NCBI GenBank assembly: GCA_019634975.1
Contig: JAHCAI010000002.1
Span: forward strand, 406,136 to 470,135
DNA: 64,000 bases
Direction: 5' to 3'
Source: Burkholderiales bacterium
Lineage (GTDB): Bacteria; Pseudomonadota; Gammaproteobacteria; Burkholderiales; SG8-41
Both the position numbers and the translations under genes were made by a program. Positions 17,744-28,364 of this stretch are shown piece by piece. Position 1 is the first letter of the stretch; every line of letters starts with the position of its first letter. The notes under the pieces are model-generated. The model saw only the letters and a program-made list of their open reading frames with translations. It ran no database searches and was not told where the DNA came from.

Positions 17744-19120
17744 TTACCGGCTGCCCCAGGGCTTGATCGCAGCCTTGAGCTGGTTGTAACCGTCGAGGTA
17801 GCGCGGGCGCTTGCCGCTGTAGATCTTGTCGAAGGTCGCCAGTTGCGCGTCCAGCCAGTCGGCGAGCTGTTTGTTGCCGGGGTTGGCCGCCTTGTAGGCC
17901 TCGTTGATCAGCACGAAATGGATGCGCGGATCGTAGGGGTCCTTGGTGCCGCCGACGGTCTCGTCGCCGGCGAGCAGGCGCTGCAGCATCGCGTCGGCGG
18001 AGCCGAGGGTCTGTTCATAGATCGGCGCGCCTTCCATGCGGTACATGACGCTCGTCATGTCCTTGCCGTTGGTCATCGTGAAGCCCATCTCTTTCCACAC
18101 GTCAGCCATTTTTTTGCCGGTCTTGGCGTGGTCGAGCACCATCTGGCCCCATTTGCGCAGCACGTCGGGCGCGTCGGCCATCAGGTCGGTCAGGCGGTCG
18201 CCGTCGAGGTCGGTCGAGTAGACGATGCACTCGCGCTGCTCGATCATGTCGTGCAGCAGCAGGCCGAAGTTGGTGTCGGAAATGTGTTCGTAAATGTCTC
18301 CACCCCAGTTCTCCATGCCGGCCTTGAAGTCCTTGGGCAGCAGCGCGACGATGGCGTGGACGTTGTCCTTGTGCTCCTCGTAGGCGTCCACCGCGTACTG
18401 GCGCTTCAGCTTGAACTTGGTGCCCTGGAGCAGCCAGCGGAACAGGCCTGCGTTGACCGCGTCTTCCTTGGCCTGGGTCGGTTTGGTGGCAACGCGGCCG
18501 ATGCAGCCGCGCTCGTGTACGAGTTTCAGGAACAGGCGCGCGGCATAGGCCATGCGCACGCCCGGGGTGTTCATCTCGGAGTGGATGTTGCCGGTGGCTT
18601 TTTCAACCACGAATTTCTTGTTGTCCTGGGAATACGGCAGGCCGGGCATGAAGCGCACGTTGGTGATCGAGCCGTAGGGGCGCACGTTGCAGTAGACGCC
18701 GGCGGCGGTGCGCAGCGGGGCATTGGCCGACTTGCCGGCGACGACGACCTTCTTGCCGCCTTCATTGACCATGAAGTCGCCTGCGGTGGACCACTTCAGG
18801 CAGGTGTAGTCCATCTTGCCGAACCATTCCAGCGACTTCAGCTTAGAGTCGTGGCGGAACTGGGCCATCATCGGCACGCCGAGGAAGGGCAGGCCCAGGA
18901 CGTCGAGGGCCATGATCGTGCCGTTCAGCGCGAAGGTGTCGGTAAGCGCGTGGGCAACGGGATTGACGCCGCCGGTGAAGTTGCCGCCCTCCCAGATGAT
19001 GGCGTCGCTGATGCCGCGCGGCTGGATCTTGGAGCGCTTGAACACGCCGTCCAGGTACTTGAAGAGGTCGCCGCTTGCTTCTTCCTGCGCGATTTTCAGC
19101 AGGTCCAGTTTTCCACTCAT
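17744..19120 (-). CDS. Conserved-looking protein of unknown function (458 aa)
   Basis: I do not recognise the family. ATG 19120 has GGAG about 10 bases upstream; a TTG at 19153 is the alternative. The protein is soluble, with no signal peptide or membrane segment. Notable segments are WEGGNFTGGVNPVAHALTD near residue 45, LPFLGVPMMAQFRHDSKLKS near 80, GVYCNVRPYGSITNVRFMPG near 145, and a Lys-rich C-terminal half ending RPRYLDGYNQLKAAIKPWGSR. There is no isocitrate lyase KKCGH signature. It has its own strong terminator and lies upstream of aceB. Regular codon use and no internal stops argue that it is expressed. A metabolic enzyme is plausible but not shown. Confidence 0.75.
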   Translation of the reverse strand: MSGKLDLLKIAQEEASGDLFKYLDGVFKRSKIQPRGISDAIIWEGGNFTGGVNPVAHALTDTFALNGTIMALDVLGLPFLGVPMMAQFRHDSKLKSLEWFGKMDYTCLKWSTAGDFMVNEGGKKVVVAGKSANAPLRTAAGVYCNVRPYGSITNVRFMPGLPYSQDNKKFVVEKATGNIHSEMNTPGVRMAYAARLFLKLVHERGCIGRVATKPTQAKEDAVNAGLFRWLLQGTKFKLKRQYAVDAYEEHKDNVHAIVALLPKDFKAGMENWGGDIYEHISDTNFGLLLHDMIEQRECIVYSTDLDGDRLTDLMADAPDVLRKWGQMVLDHAKTGKKMADVWKEMGFTMTNGKDMTSVMYRMEGAPIYEQTLGSADAMLQRLLAGDETVGGTKDPYDPRIHFVLINEAYKAANPGNKQLADWLDAQLATFDKIYSGKRPRYLDGYNQLKAAIKPWGSR

Positions 19121-19323
19121 TTCTCGATTCTCCGTTCGAATAGGGTCTTTCAAGTGATCGGCGCGTTCATCGCGATCGGGAGGGGCGCTCCGGCAGGGGA
19201 TTGCCGCCGGAGGCCGAGACCACTTTGGCTGTAACAGCCTGCTTGCCGGTCCGGGGCGGAATTATCGCATCATTTACCCGCTGCCGGCATCTGTCGCCAC
19301 GGGCGACGGGGCCGCCAGCCGAG

Positions 19324-19359
19324 AAAAAAGCCCGCAGTACCTCACAGGTCCGCGGGCTT
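19324..19359 (-). terminator. Terminator of the cold-shock gene
   Basis: AAGCCCGC (19328-19335) pairs with GCGGGCTT (19352-19359); on the minus strand the stem is followed by TTTTTTCTC, about 50 bases after the csp stop codon. Confidence 0.75.
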
Positions 19360-19408
19360 GGTCCGGCAGTGCCGCAGGCATTGATGCCTGCGGCGGAATC
19401 TCACAGCT

Positions 19409-19612
19409 TCAGGCTGCTTGGATGTTAGAGGCTTGTTTGCCCTTCGGGCCCTGGGTGACTTCGAAAGACACTTTCTGGCCTTCCTTGAGTGTCTTGAAGC
19501 CGTTCATCTGGATCGCGGAGAAGTGGGCGAAGAGGTCCTCGCTGCCGTCGTCCGGAGTGATGAAGCCGTAGCCTTTGGAGTCATTGAACCATTTCACAGT
19601 ACCAGTTGCCAT
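19409..19612 (-). CDS. cspA: CspA-family cold-shock protein
   Basis: 67 residues, the standard length of a single cold-shock domain. RNP1 is KGYGFITP and RNP2 is DLFAHFSAI; the opening [17 protein letters not shown] is typical of the family. ATG 19612 has AAGG 8 bases upstream. It binds single-stranded RNA/DNA and acts as an RNA chaperone. A long untranslated leader of roughly 115 bases is implied by the promoter at 19736-19764, as is common for csp genes. Whether it is cold-induced or constitutive cannot be told. Confidence 0.95.
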   Translation of the reverse strand: MATGTVKWFNDSKGYGFITPDDGSEDLFAHFSAIQMNGFKTLKEGQKVSFEVTQGPKGKQASNIQAA

Positions 19613-19931
19613 ATGCCTGCCTTGATAGAAAAGCGGATGGGCTCCGCGATTTGTTCGAGTTCCAAGGATCGCACCGGCCAAACTCAGGTACTGCGCTGGT
19701 CTTGCGATAAAACCTGAACCCCAACACCCGACTGCTTTCTAGGATATTTGCCGGCGAAAGTCAAGCGGGGGCGGAAAAGCGGGTTTTCCGGCGCTTTCCC
19801 CCTTTCAATTCCGCTACTTGAAAAATTCCCCATTCCGGAGAAAATAGGTTTCCGGCGGGCCAGTTACCGGCCCGCGGTGGTCCGGAGAGGCTTGCCGGGC
19901 CCTGATGAAGCAGGCAAGGCTCAGCAACGGC
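19613..19931. other. Divergent region between cspA and clpS
   Basis: 319 bases. The left half is the csp leader and promoter. The right half (19765-19931) should contain the clpS promoter. GGCCAGTTACCGGCCC at 19858-19873 can form a small hairpin. No additional gene seen. Confidence 0.45.
19736..19764 (-). promoter_or_regulatory. Probable sigma-70 promoter of the cold-shock gene
   Basis: Minus strand -35 TTGACT (19764-19759), 17-base spacer, -10 TAGAAA (19741-19736). It lies about 125 bases upstream of the csp start codon. Confidence 0.55.
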
Positions 19932-20240
19932 ATGGCAACCAGGCAGCGTGAAGACACCGTCCTCGAGGCGAAGCGTACCAAGACCAAGCCGCCACCGATG
20001 TTCAAGGTGCTGCTGCTGAATGACGATTACACGCCGATGGATTTCGTCGTCAGCGTCCTGCAGCGGTTCTTCTCCCTGAGCCGGGAGCGCGCGACCCAGG
20101 TCATGCTCAAGGTGCACCGCGAAGGCATGGGTGTCTGCGGTATATTTCCCCGGGATGTTGCGGCAACCAAAGTCGAGCAGGTAAAGTCGTACGCCAAGCA
20201 GCACCAACATCCGTTACAGTGCGTAATGGAAGAGAACTGA
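19932..20240 (+). CDS. clpS: ATP-dependent Clp protease adaptor ClpS
   Basis: 102 residues from ATG 19932 (an ATG at 19905 in the same frame is the alternative). The ClpS core is visible: [59 protein letters not shown]. The family residues that hold N-degron side chains (NDD, TPMDFV, MLKVH) are present. ClpS delivers N-end-rule substrates to ClpAP in the cytoplasm. clpA follows 41 bases downstream. Confidence 0.95.
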   Translation: MATRQREDTVLEAKRTKTKPPPMFKVLLLNDDYTPMDFVVSVLQRFFSLSRERATQVMLKVHREGMGVCGIFPRDVAATKVEQVKSYAKQHQHPLQCVMEEN

Positions 20241-20281
20241 GGAACCGAGGTCTCACCCCCAACAGCCATGATCGGACAACC

Positions 20282-22543
<2,262 letters not shown>

Positions 22544-22550
22544 TGGCCGG

Positions 22551-22570
22551 CCCCGGCGGAAACGCCGGGG
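22551..22570 (+). terminator. Hairpin after clpA, weak terminator
   Basis: CCCCGGCG-GAAA-CGCCGGGG directly after the clpA stop codon. There is no T-run, so it may be an mRNA-stabilising stem or a weak or Rho-assisted terminator. Confidence 0.4.
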
Positions 22571-22679
22571 TATGGCCTCGCGTTCTTGACACCATCCGCC
22601 GTTGCGCGGACACTGCATTTCATTAGAAAAGCCTGATGGACCGGGCTTCCGTAGTAGCCATTCGTTGATGGAGGAGCAC

Positions 22680-23018
22680 ATGCGTAGAGTGACCACCTTG
22701 CTGGCCGTGATCGCGGCCGGCGCATTGGCGCAGCCTGCGGCGGCGGCCGATGCCCAGTATGCCCGCAGCCTGGCGGCAACCTGCTTTGCCTGCCACGGCA
22801 CCGACGGGCGCAGCGTCAACGGCGTACCGCCCAGCCTTGCCGGACAGAACCGCGACTACCTGCTGAAGCAGATGCAGGAATTCCGCGACGGCAAGCGCCC
22901 CGCGACAATCATGCACCAGCATGCCAAGGGTTACACCAACGAGCAGCTTGAACTGATTGCCGGATATTTCGCTTCGGTCACGCCGGGCCGCGCAGCGCCC
23001 GCGCCGGCCGCGCGCTAG
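22680..23018 (+). CDS. fccA: Cytochrome c subunit, flavocytochrome c sulfide dehydrogenase (FccA-like)
   Basis: 112 residues. ATG 22680 is preceded by GGAGG. The signal peptide ends at QPAAAA, and one haem c site CFACH (Cys35, Cys38, His39) is followed by GVPPSLAGQNRDYLLKQMQEFRDGKR with the axial Met expected further on (TIMHQHAKGYTNEQ). It is a small class I monohaem cytochrome of the c553/FccA type. Its position 9 bases before the fccB gene indicates that it is the electron-accepting subunit in the periplasm. Confidence 0.9.
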   Translation: MRRVTTLLAVIAAGALAQPAAAADAQYARSLAATCFACHGTDGRSVNGVPPSLAGQNRDYLLKQMQEFRDGKRPATIMHQHAKGYTNEQLELIAGYFASVTPGRAAPAPAAR

Positions 23019-23027
23019 GAGGACGAG

Positions 23028-24299
23028 ATGATGATTTCCAGACGCGAATTCATGAAATGGGCCTCGGCGGGCGCCGGGGTAGCGGCGGTTTCCGGCTGTG
23101 CCACCGCCGGTAGCGGCGGCGCCGGCAGGGTGGTGGTGGTCGGCGGCGGTTACGGCGGTGCGACCGCGGCGAAGTTCGTGAAAATGTGGGGTCCGGACAT
23201 CGACGTCACCCTGGTCGAACCCAACCAGCACTTCATCTCCTGCCCGATCAGCAACCTGGTTCTCGGCGGCAACGCGCAGATGGGCGACATCACTTTCAGC
23301 TATGACGGATTGCGCAACCGCGGCATCCGTGTGATCCGCGACAGCGCGTTGGCCATCGATGCCGAGAAGCGGGTGGTGCGGCTCGCGGGCGGCGACAGCC
23401 TGCCATACGACCGCGCGATCGTTTCGCCCGGCATCGAATTCATGGTCGAGCAGATCCCCGCGCTGAAGAGCGCTGAGGCGCAGGCCCGCGTCCCGCATGC
23501 TTGGAAGGCCGGGGCGCAGACGGTGGCCCTGCGCAAGCAGCTGGAATCGATGCGCGACGGCGGCGTGTTCGTTATGCAGATGCCGATGGCGCCGTACCGC
23601 TGCCCGCCCGGACCATACGAGCGGGTCTGCCAGGTGGCCGACTATTTCAAAAAGGCCAAGCCGAAGTCGAAAATCATCCTGCTCGACTCCAACCCGGACA
23701 TCACCTCGAAGAAGGGCCTGTTCCTGGCGGCCTGGAACGGCCTCTACAAGGGCATGATCGATTACCGGCCGAACAGCGAGATCGCCGATGTCGACGTCAA
23801 GGGCATGACCGTCAAGCTGCAGTTCGACAACGTCAAGGGCGATGTGCTCAATGTCGTGCCGGCGCAGCGCGCCGCCGACATCGCGGTGAGGAGCGGGCTG
23901 ATCACCGCCAACAACCGCTGGTGCGGGGTCGACTGGACCACCTGCGAATCGACTGCGGTGAAGGGCGTGCATGTTCTCGGCGACTCCACGCTGTCGGCGC
24001 CGGGGATGCCGAAATCCGGCAGCATGGCCAACCAGCATGCCAAGGTCTGCGCCGCAGCGGTGGTGGCACTGATCAAGGGGCAGCCGGTCAACCGCGATAC
24101 GATGATGATGAACACCTGCTACAGCTTCGTCAGCGGGGACAGCGCGATGCACGTCGCTTCGGTGCACCGTTTTGACCCGGCGCAGAAAACCATTGCGCCG
24201 GTGAAGGGCAGTGGCGGCGTGTCGAGCGCGGCAAGCGCGGCCGAGGCGGCCTATGCCTGGGGCTGGGCGCGCAACATCTGGGCCGAAGCCCTTGCCTGA
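23028..24299 (+). CDS. fccB: Sulfide dehydrogenase flavoprotein subunit FccB
   Basis: 423 residues. A Tat signal MMISRREFMKWASAG (SRREFMK) precedes the FAD-binding RVVVVGGGYGGATAA. CPISNLVLGG carries one of the redox Cys residues, and RCPPGPYERVCQVADYF plus WCGVDWTTCES are typical of FccB. The C-terminal FCSD flavin-binding part includes HVLGDSTLSAPGMPKSGSMANQHAKV. A Tat-exported periplasmic enzyme that oxidises sulfide to polysulfide/sulfur and passes electrons to the FccA cytochrome. The pair indicates lithotrophic or detoxifying sulfide oxidation. Confidence 0.93.
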   Translation: MMISRREFMKWASAGAGVAAVSGCATAGSGGAGRVVVVGGGYGGATAAKFVKMWGPDIDVTLVEPNQHFISCPISNLVLGGNAQMGDITFSYDGLRNRGIRVIRDSALAIDAEKRVVRLAGGDSLPYDRAIVSPGIEFMVEQIPALKSAEAQARVPHAWKAGAQTVALRKQLESMRDGGVFVMQMPMAPYRCPPGPYERVCQVADYFKKAKPKSKIILLDSNPDITSKKGLFLAAWNGLYKGMIDYRPNSEIADVDVKGMTVKLQFDNVKGDVLNVVPAQRAADIAVRSGLITANNRWCGVDWTTCESTAVKGVHVLGDSTLSAPGMPKSGSMANQHAKVCAAAVVALIKGQPVNRDTMMMNTCYSFVSGDSAMHVASVHRFDPAQKTIAPVKGSGGVSSAASAAEAAYAWGWARNIWAEALA

Positions 24300-24320
24300 C
24301 TGGGCTCACCGCTGAAAAAG

Positions 24321-24345
24321 AGGGGCGCTCCGGCGCCCCTTTTTC
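24321..24345. terminator. Bidirectional terminator between fccB and a DUF2784 gene
   Basis: AGGGGCGC-TCCG-GCGCCCCT (24321-24340) with AAAAAG before and TTTTTC after, placed between convergent genes. Confidence 0.9.
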
Positions 24346-24721
24346 ATGCCCTGCGCGGCAGCGGCGGCACCCGCCACCAGGTCAGCGCGACGAGCAGGGC
24401 GTAGAGCAGGTAGGCGACGGTGAACACCCACGACGGCAGGTCGTAGAACAGCACCGCATGGATCCAGCGCGCGACGAAGCTGCGCTCGCTGCCGCTTCCG
24501 CGCAACGCGTCCTCCCACAGCGTCAGCGGACACCAGATGCCTGCCGCGGCTTCAGCGCTGACCACCAGGATTGCGGCGAGGTGGGCGATGCGCAAGCCGC
24601 GGTTGCGCACCCAGCGCCAGCCGCGGGCAGCGCCGATCCACACCAGCGGCAGGCCGGCCACGACGAACAGCACGAAGGCGAAATGGACGACGAGGATCAG
24701 GTCGGCGAGCAGCAGCCGCAT
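24344..24721 (-). CDS. DUF2784 family membrane protein
   Basis: 125 residues with about four membrane helices (LLLADLILVVHFAFVLFVVAG, IAHLAAILVVSAEAAAG, then two in the C-terminal part). The motif GIWCPLTLWEDALR is a hallmark of DUF2784 proteins, and FYDLPSWVFTVAYLLYAL follows. ATG 24721 sits 11 bases downstream of the sulfurtransferase stop, so the two are probably cotranscribed. Function unknown. Confidence 0.8.
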   Translation of the reverse strand: MRLLLADLILVVHFAFVLFVVAGLPLVWIGAARGWRWVRNRGLRIAHLAAILVVSAEAAAGIWCPLTLWEDALRGSGSERSFVARWIHAVLFYDLPSWVFTVAYLLYALLVALTWWRVPPLPRRA

Positions 24722-24732
24722 CGCAACGGCGG

Positions 24733-25587
24733 TCAGGGTGCGGCGCCGGTGGCAACCGGACGGCGGCGGTCGCTGACCCATTCGCTCCAGGAACCGGGAT
24801 AGAGCCGCGAGCCTTCAAGGCCGGCCACTTCCATCGCCAGCAGGTTGTGGCAGGCGGTGACGCCGGAGCCGCACTGGTGGACGATGTCGGCAGGGGCGTG
24901 TCCGTCGAGCAGCGCGGCGAATTCGGCTTTCAGCGCGGTCGGTGCCTTGAAGCGGCCGTCATCGCCGAGATTGAGCCTGAAGAAGCGGTTGACGGCTCCG
25001 GGAATGTGTCCCGCCACCGGATCGAGGGATTCGTTCTCGCCGCGATAGCGGTCGCCGCTGCGCGCATCGAGGACGAGGGTGCTGCGTTCACCGAGGCTGG
25101 CCTGCAGCAACGCGCTGTCCACCGCGAGGCGCGGCTGGGGCCGGATGCTGAAGCTCCCCGGCTCCACCGCCGGCTGTTCCACCGTGAACGGCAGTTTTGC
25201 CCGGGTCCAGGTCTGCCATCCGCCATCGAGCACCGCGACCCTGGCATGGCCGACCCAGCGCAGCATCCACCACAGCCGCGAAGCGTAGACGCCGCCCGAC
25301 TCGTCGTAGGCGACGACCTGGCTGTCGTTGCTGATGCCCAGTGCGGCGAGGCGCAATCCGAAAGTCGCCGGGTGCGGCAGCGGGTGACGGCCGTTGAGTC
25401 CGGTTTTCGGGCCGGAGAGGTCGGCATCGAGGTGCAGGAACCGCGCGCCGGGGATGTGCCCGGCGCGATAGGCGCGATAGCCGGCGCTGTGGTCGGCGAG
25501 ATCGTGCCGGCAGTCGCAGATCACCCAGCGCGGATCCTTGAGGTGGGCTGCGGTTTCTTCGACGCTGATGAGCGTGGTGAAGGCCAT
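24733..25587 (-). CDS. sseA: Thiosulfate/3-mercaptopyruvate sulfurtransferase, two rhodanese domains
   Basis: 284 residues. The N-terminal inactive rhodanese domain has ICDCRHDLADHSAGYRAYRAGHIPGARF; the C-terminal domain has AGHIPGAVNRFF and the active-site loop QCGSGVTACHNLLA. CGSGVTA is the 3-mercaptopyruvate sulfurtransferase-type loop. ATG 25587; the ORF upstream to 25692 has no family sequence. The catalytic residue is Cys, not Sec; some relatives of this family are selenoproteins. Confidence 0.9.
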   Translation of the reverse strand: MAFTTLISVEETAAHLKDPRWVICDCRHDLADHSAGYRAYRAGHIPGARFLHLDADLSGPKTGLNGRHPLPHPATFGLRLAALGISNDSQVVAYDESGGVYASRLWWMLRWVGHARVAVLDGGWQTWTRAKLPFTVEQPAVEPGSFSIRPQPRLAVDSALLQASLGERSTLVLDARSGDRYRGENESLDPVAGHIPGAVNRFFRLNLGDDGRFKAPTALKAEFAALLDGHAPADIVHQCGSGVTACHNLLAMEVAGLEGSRLYPGSWSEWVSDRRRPVATGAAP

Positions 25588-25661
25588 GGGCGGGGATTCC
25601 GGCGCAATTGTCGGGACGGCAAAGGTAGCAAACACCGAACGAAAAGCAAGCGCCGGAAAAC

Positions 25662-25690
25662 GAAGACGGCAGCCCGAGGCTGCCGTCTTC
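25662..25690 (-). terminator. Terminator of the Rieske oxygenase gene
   Basis: GAAGACGGCAGCC-CGA-GGCTGCCGTCTTC, a perfect 13-bp stem; the minus strand continues with GTTTTCC. It lies 29 bases after the stop codon of the 25720-26823 gene. Confidence 0.8.
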
Positions 25691-25719
25691 ATATATAGGT
25701 GTTTGATTTTATTGATATT

Positions 25720-26823
25720 TCAGATGTGCGGCGCAATTTCCCGGCGCAGGAACTCATGGAAGTGCAGCATGCCGTCTTCCATCGGCGACTGGTAGGGGCC
25801 GGCTTCGCTGCGGCCCTGCTGCCACAGTGCGCGACGGCCTTCGGTCATGCGCGCGATGATTTCCGCATCCTCCACCGCAGTTTCGCGGTAGGCGGCCTGC
25901 TCCGCCTCGACGAACTCGCGTTCGAACAGCGCGATGTCCTCGGGGTAGTAGAACTCGATGACGTTGCTGCAGGCCTCGGGACCGCGCGGAATGATCGCAC
26001 TGATCACCAGCACATGCGGATACCACTCGACCATGATGTTCGGGAAATAGGTGAGCCAGATCGCGCCATGTGAAGGCGCCTTGCCCTCGCCGTAGCGCAG
26101 CACCTGCTCGTGCCAGCGCCCGTAGACCGTGCTGCCGGGGCGCGCCAGTCCGTTCTTGATGCCGCAGGTCTGCACGCTGTACCAGTCGCCGAATTCCCAG
26201 CGCAGGTCGGACACGTTGACGAACTGGCCGAGGCCCGGGTGGAAGGGCTCGACGTGGTAGTCCTCGAGGTAGACCTCGATGAAGGTTTTCCAGTTGCAGG
26301 CGTACTCCTCGACCTCGACGCGGTCGAGCATGTAGCCCGAAAAATCGAGGTCCTGCATCACGCCCATGTTGGCGAGGTCGCGCGCAACGTCGCGCGTGCC
26401 CGAGAACAGCAGGCCGTTCCAGCGTGTCAGCGGCGTGCGCGCAAGATCGAGGCAGGGGTTGTCGGCGAAATGCGGAGCGCCCAGCAGCCGGCCGTCGAGG
26501 CCATAGGTCCAGCGATGCAGCGGACAGATGATGTTCTGCGCGTTGCCGCGACCCTTGAGGATCACCGCCTGGCGGTGGCGGCAGATGTTCGACAGCAGCT
26601 CAACGCCCTGTGCGTTGCGCACCAGCGCCTGGGCGTTGCCCTGCCAGGACAGCGCATGGTAGTCGCCGGCATTGGGCACCATCAGCTCGTGGCCGACATA
26701 GCCGGGCCCATTGTCGAACAGCAGGCGCTTTTCGACTTCGTGGATCCGCGGGTCGAAGTACCAGTGGACGGGAAGTTGCGAGGCGTTCGGCCGGAGCGCG
26801 GTGACGCTGGAAAGATCGGACAT
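25720..26823 (-). CDS. Rieske [2Fe-2S] aromatic ring-hydroxylating oxygenase, alpha subunit
   Basis: 367 residues. The N-terminal Rieske cluster has CRHR (NICRHRQAVILKGRG) and CPLHRWTYGLDG, i.e. CxH...CxxH. The catalytic domain has the mononuclear iron ligands in EDYHVEPFHPGLGQFV, with a preceding NWKTFIEVYLEDYH bridging Asp/Glu. It is related to CntA/GbcA-like oxygenases, which act on quaternary amines as well as aromatics; the substrate is not readable. No reductase gene is adjacent. Ends before a strong terminator. Confidence 0.9.
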   Translation of the reverse strand: MSDLSSVTALRPNASQLPVHWYFDPRIHEVEKRLLFDNGPGYVGHELMVPNAGDYHALSWQGNAQALVRNAQGVELLSNICRHRQAVILKGRGNAQNIICPLHRWTYGLDGRLLGAPHFADNPCLDLARTPLTRWNGLLFSGTRDVARDLANMGVMQDLDFSGYMLDRVEVEEYACNWKTFIEVYLEDYHVEPFHPGLGQFVNVSDLRWEFGDWYSVQTCGIKNGLARPGSTVYGRWHEQVLRYGEGKAPSHGAIWLTYFPNIMVEWYPHVLVISAIIPRGPEACSNVIEFYYPEDIALFEREFVEAEQAAYRETAVEDAEIIARMTEGRRALWQQGRSEAGPYQSPMEDGMLHFHEFLRREIAPHI

Positions 26824-26965
26824 GCAGCGGGGATGGTTTACGGTTTGAGCAGCCGGAAGGGGCTTTTCAAGGTCATGATTTTTAAGCGTTTTAGGCTGGC
26901 GGCCGGCCTGCGAAAAAGGTCGGCTATTTTTCCCCAGCCCCCCTCAAAAGGCAACAAGAATTTCC

Positions 26966-27739
26966 TCAGGGGGTGGATCCGGGGCTGGAGCCCTGCTTCA
27001 TAACGCGCTGTTTGTTAAAGGAAATATCTCCAAAATAGGATGTTGCAAATGCGCCAGTGTTGTCGGTGTCGACCGCAATCGCAATGGCCGTCACCGCCGG
27101 TGGATCTTCGCCGAAGGCTGCCCGGAAATCCGCGGCAACATTGCGCTCGACATCCACCCAGCGCTTAACGCGCCTGTCGCCCGATTCGACGACGACCAGC
27201 CGTACGCGATTGGTGTAGGCGCTGGGCACAATGGTTCCTGCCGCAGCTTTGCCGTCCCAGACATAACAGAGAGTCGCTGCAGGGAGATGGGGGTCAAACA
27301 GCGCCCTTGCAAGCCGCAGCTTGCTGCGCTCGACAAAAGAGAGTTTCTCCAGCGGATAGTCGAACATCACGTACAGGCGCGCCGGAAAATCGTCGCCCTC
27401 GCGCGTGCTGAGGTCGGCCTGTTCGATGAGATTGCCGATTTTCCAGCGCCAGCGCAGCCAGGGCGTGGCGGCCGGATCCACCCGCAGCGCATGCGACAGC
27501 GCGGAGGCGGAGGCTTTCGCTTCGGCGCGCAGCACGGTCGTGCCCTGATCATCCACCAGGGTGTAACGCGTCGGCCTGGCTGATCCTGATGCGCTGAGCG
27601 GGGTCCATTCCGCCGGCAGCGCGGCTCCGGCCCTGGCGGCGGAGAAGGCGGCGACCCCGTGCCGTGCTTGATCCGCCGCCAGCGCCGTGGCGGCGAGGAC
27701 GAGCAGCAGCAGGCCTTCAATCCGGTTCGGGCAGCGCAT
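26966..27739 (-). CDS. DUF3047 family protein, probably periplasmic
   Basis: 257 residues from ATG 27739; the upstream ORF extension is the shadow of the neighbouring gene. A signal peptide RIEGLLLLVLAATALA is followed by a lectin-like beta-rich domain: PTRYTLVDDQGTTVLRAEA, TPWLRWRWKIGN, EGDDFPARLYVMFDYP, LCYVWDGKAAAGT and the C-terminal AIAVDTDNTGAFATSYFGDISF. These match DUF3047. It overlaps the preceding glycosyltransferase gene by 23 bases and is the last gene of the ArsS-type cluster. Confidence 0.82.
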   Translation of the reverse strand: MRCPNRIEGLLLLVLAATALAADQARHGVAAFSAARAGAALPAEWTPLSASGSARPTRYTLVDDQGTTVLRAEAKASASALSHALRVDPAATPWLRWRWKIGNLIEQADLSTREGDDFPARLYVMFDYPLEKLSFVERSKLRLARALFDPHLPAATLCYVWDGKAAAGTIVPSAYTNRVRLVVVESGDRRVKRWVDVERNVAADFRAAFGEDPPAVTAIAIAVDTDNTGAFATSYFGDISFNKQRVMKQGSSPGSTP

Positions 27740-28364
27740 CGAGCAGTCCCGATTGCAGCAGGCGCTGGTGATCCCCGGGGCGGTCGACATCCCACAGCGT
27801 GGCCAGTTCATGCCAGCGCAGACCGGCGGCGCGCAGCCGCCTGCGGGTGTCGGCCATGACTCCGGGGCCGCCCCAGGCAATACCGGAAAAAATCTCCGGC
27901 ACCGGGCGCGCCAGCCCGACCAGCACGTAGCCGCCGTCCTCGGCCGGCGCGAATACCGCGTCTGCTCCGGCAACGAGCGCCGCAGCCGCGTCCTGCAGGT
28001 GCTGCACGTCCAGCACCGCGCAGTCGCAGCCGATGCCGATTGCGCGGCCCTGCCGCCGCAGGGCCTGGGCGAATGCATGGGCCATGCGTTCGCCGAGATC
28101 CTTGCCCTGCTGCGCGTGCAGGCTCGCGCCGTGGCGCGCTGCGGCGGCGCGCAGGAAAGGGTCGCTGTCGTCGGGCGCACACCACAGCTGGAGTGCTGAC
28201 GGTGCCGCCGCGGCTGCCGTTGCGAGTGCCTGCTGCAGCAGGCGCCGGTGCAGCAACGCCGCTCCGTCGGCGCCGAGCCGCGGAAGCAGCCGTGTCTTCA
28301 CCGCGCCTGCCACCGGCGCTTTCGCGAACACCAGGATCGCGGTGTCAGGAATCATGCCGGACAT
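27717..28364 (-). CDS. TIGR04282-type glycosyltransferase (arsenosugar-associated)
   Basis: 215 residues. The DUF2064/TIGR04282 pattern is clear: ILVFAKAPVAGAVKTRLLPRLG at the N-terminus, GKDLGERMAHAFAQAL, IGCDCAVLDVQHLQDA and PAEDGGYVLVGLARPVPEIFSGIAWG. A soluble nucleotide-sugar transferase fold. It overlaps both flanking genes (20 bases with the TIGR04283 gene, 23 with DUF3047), so translation is coupled. In other genomes this family occurs with ArsS-type radical SAM genes; its true sugar substrate is not known to me. Confidence 0.88.
   Translation of the reverse strand: MSGMIPDTAILVFAKAPVAGAVKTRLLPRLGADGAALLHRRLLQQALATAAAAAPSALQLWCAPDDSDPFLRAAAARHGASLHAQQGKDLGERMAHAFAQALRRQGRAIGIGCDCAVLDVQHLQDAAAALVAGADAVFAPAEDGGYVLVGLARPVPEIFSGIAWGGPGVMADTRRRLRAAGLRWHELATLWDVDRPGDHQRLLQSGLLDALPEPD

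Noticed and set aside
24733..25587. Selenocysteine version of the CGSGVTA sulfurtransferase
   Set aside because: The active-site codon is a Cys codon and the frame is unbroken.
26966..28180. 404-codon ORF extending the DUF3047 gene upstream
   Set aside because: The first 147 codons run through the TIGR04282 glycosyltransferase gene in another frame; the signal peptide begins at ATG 27739.
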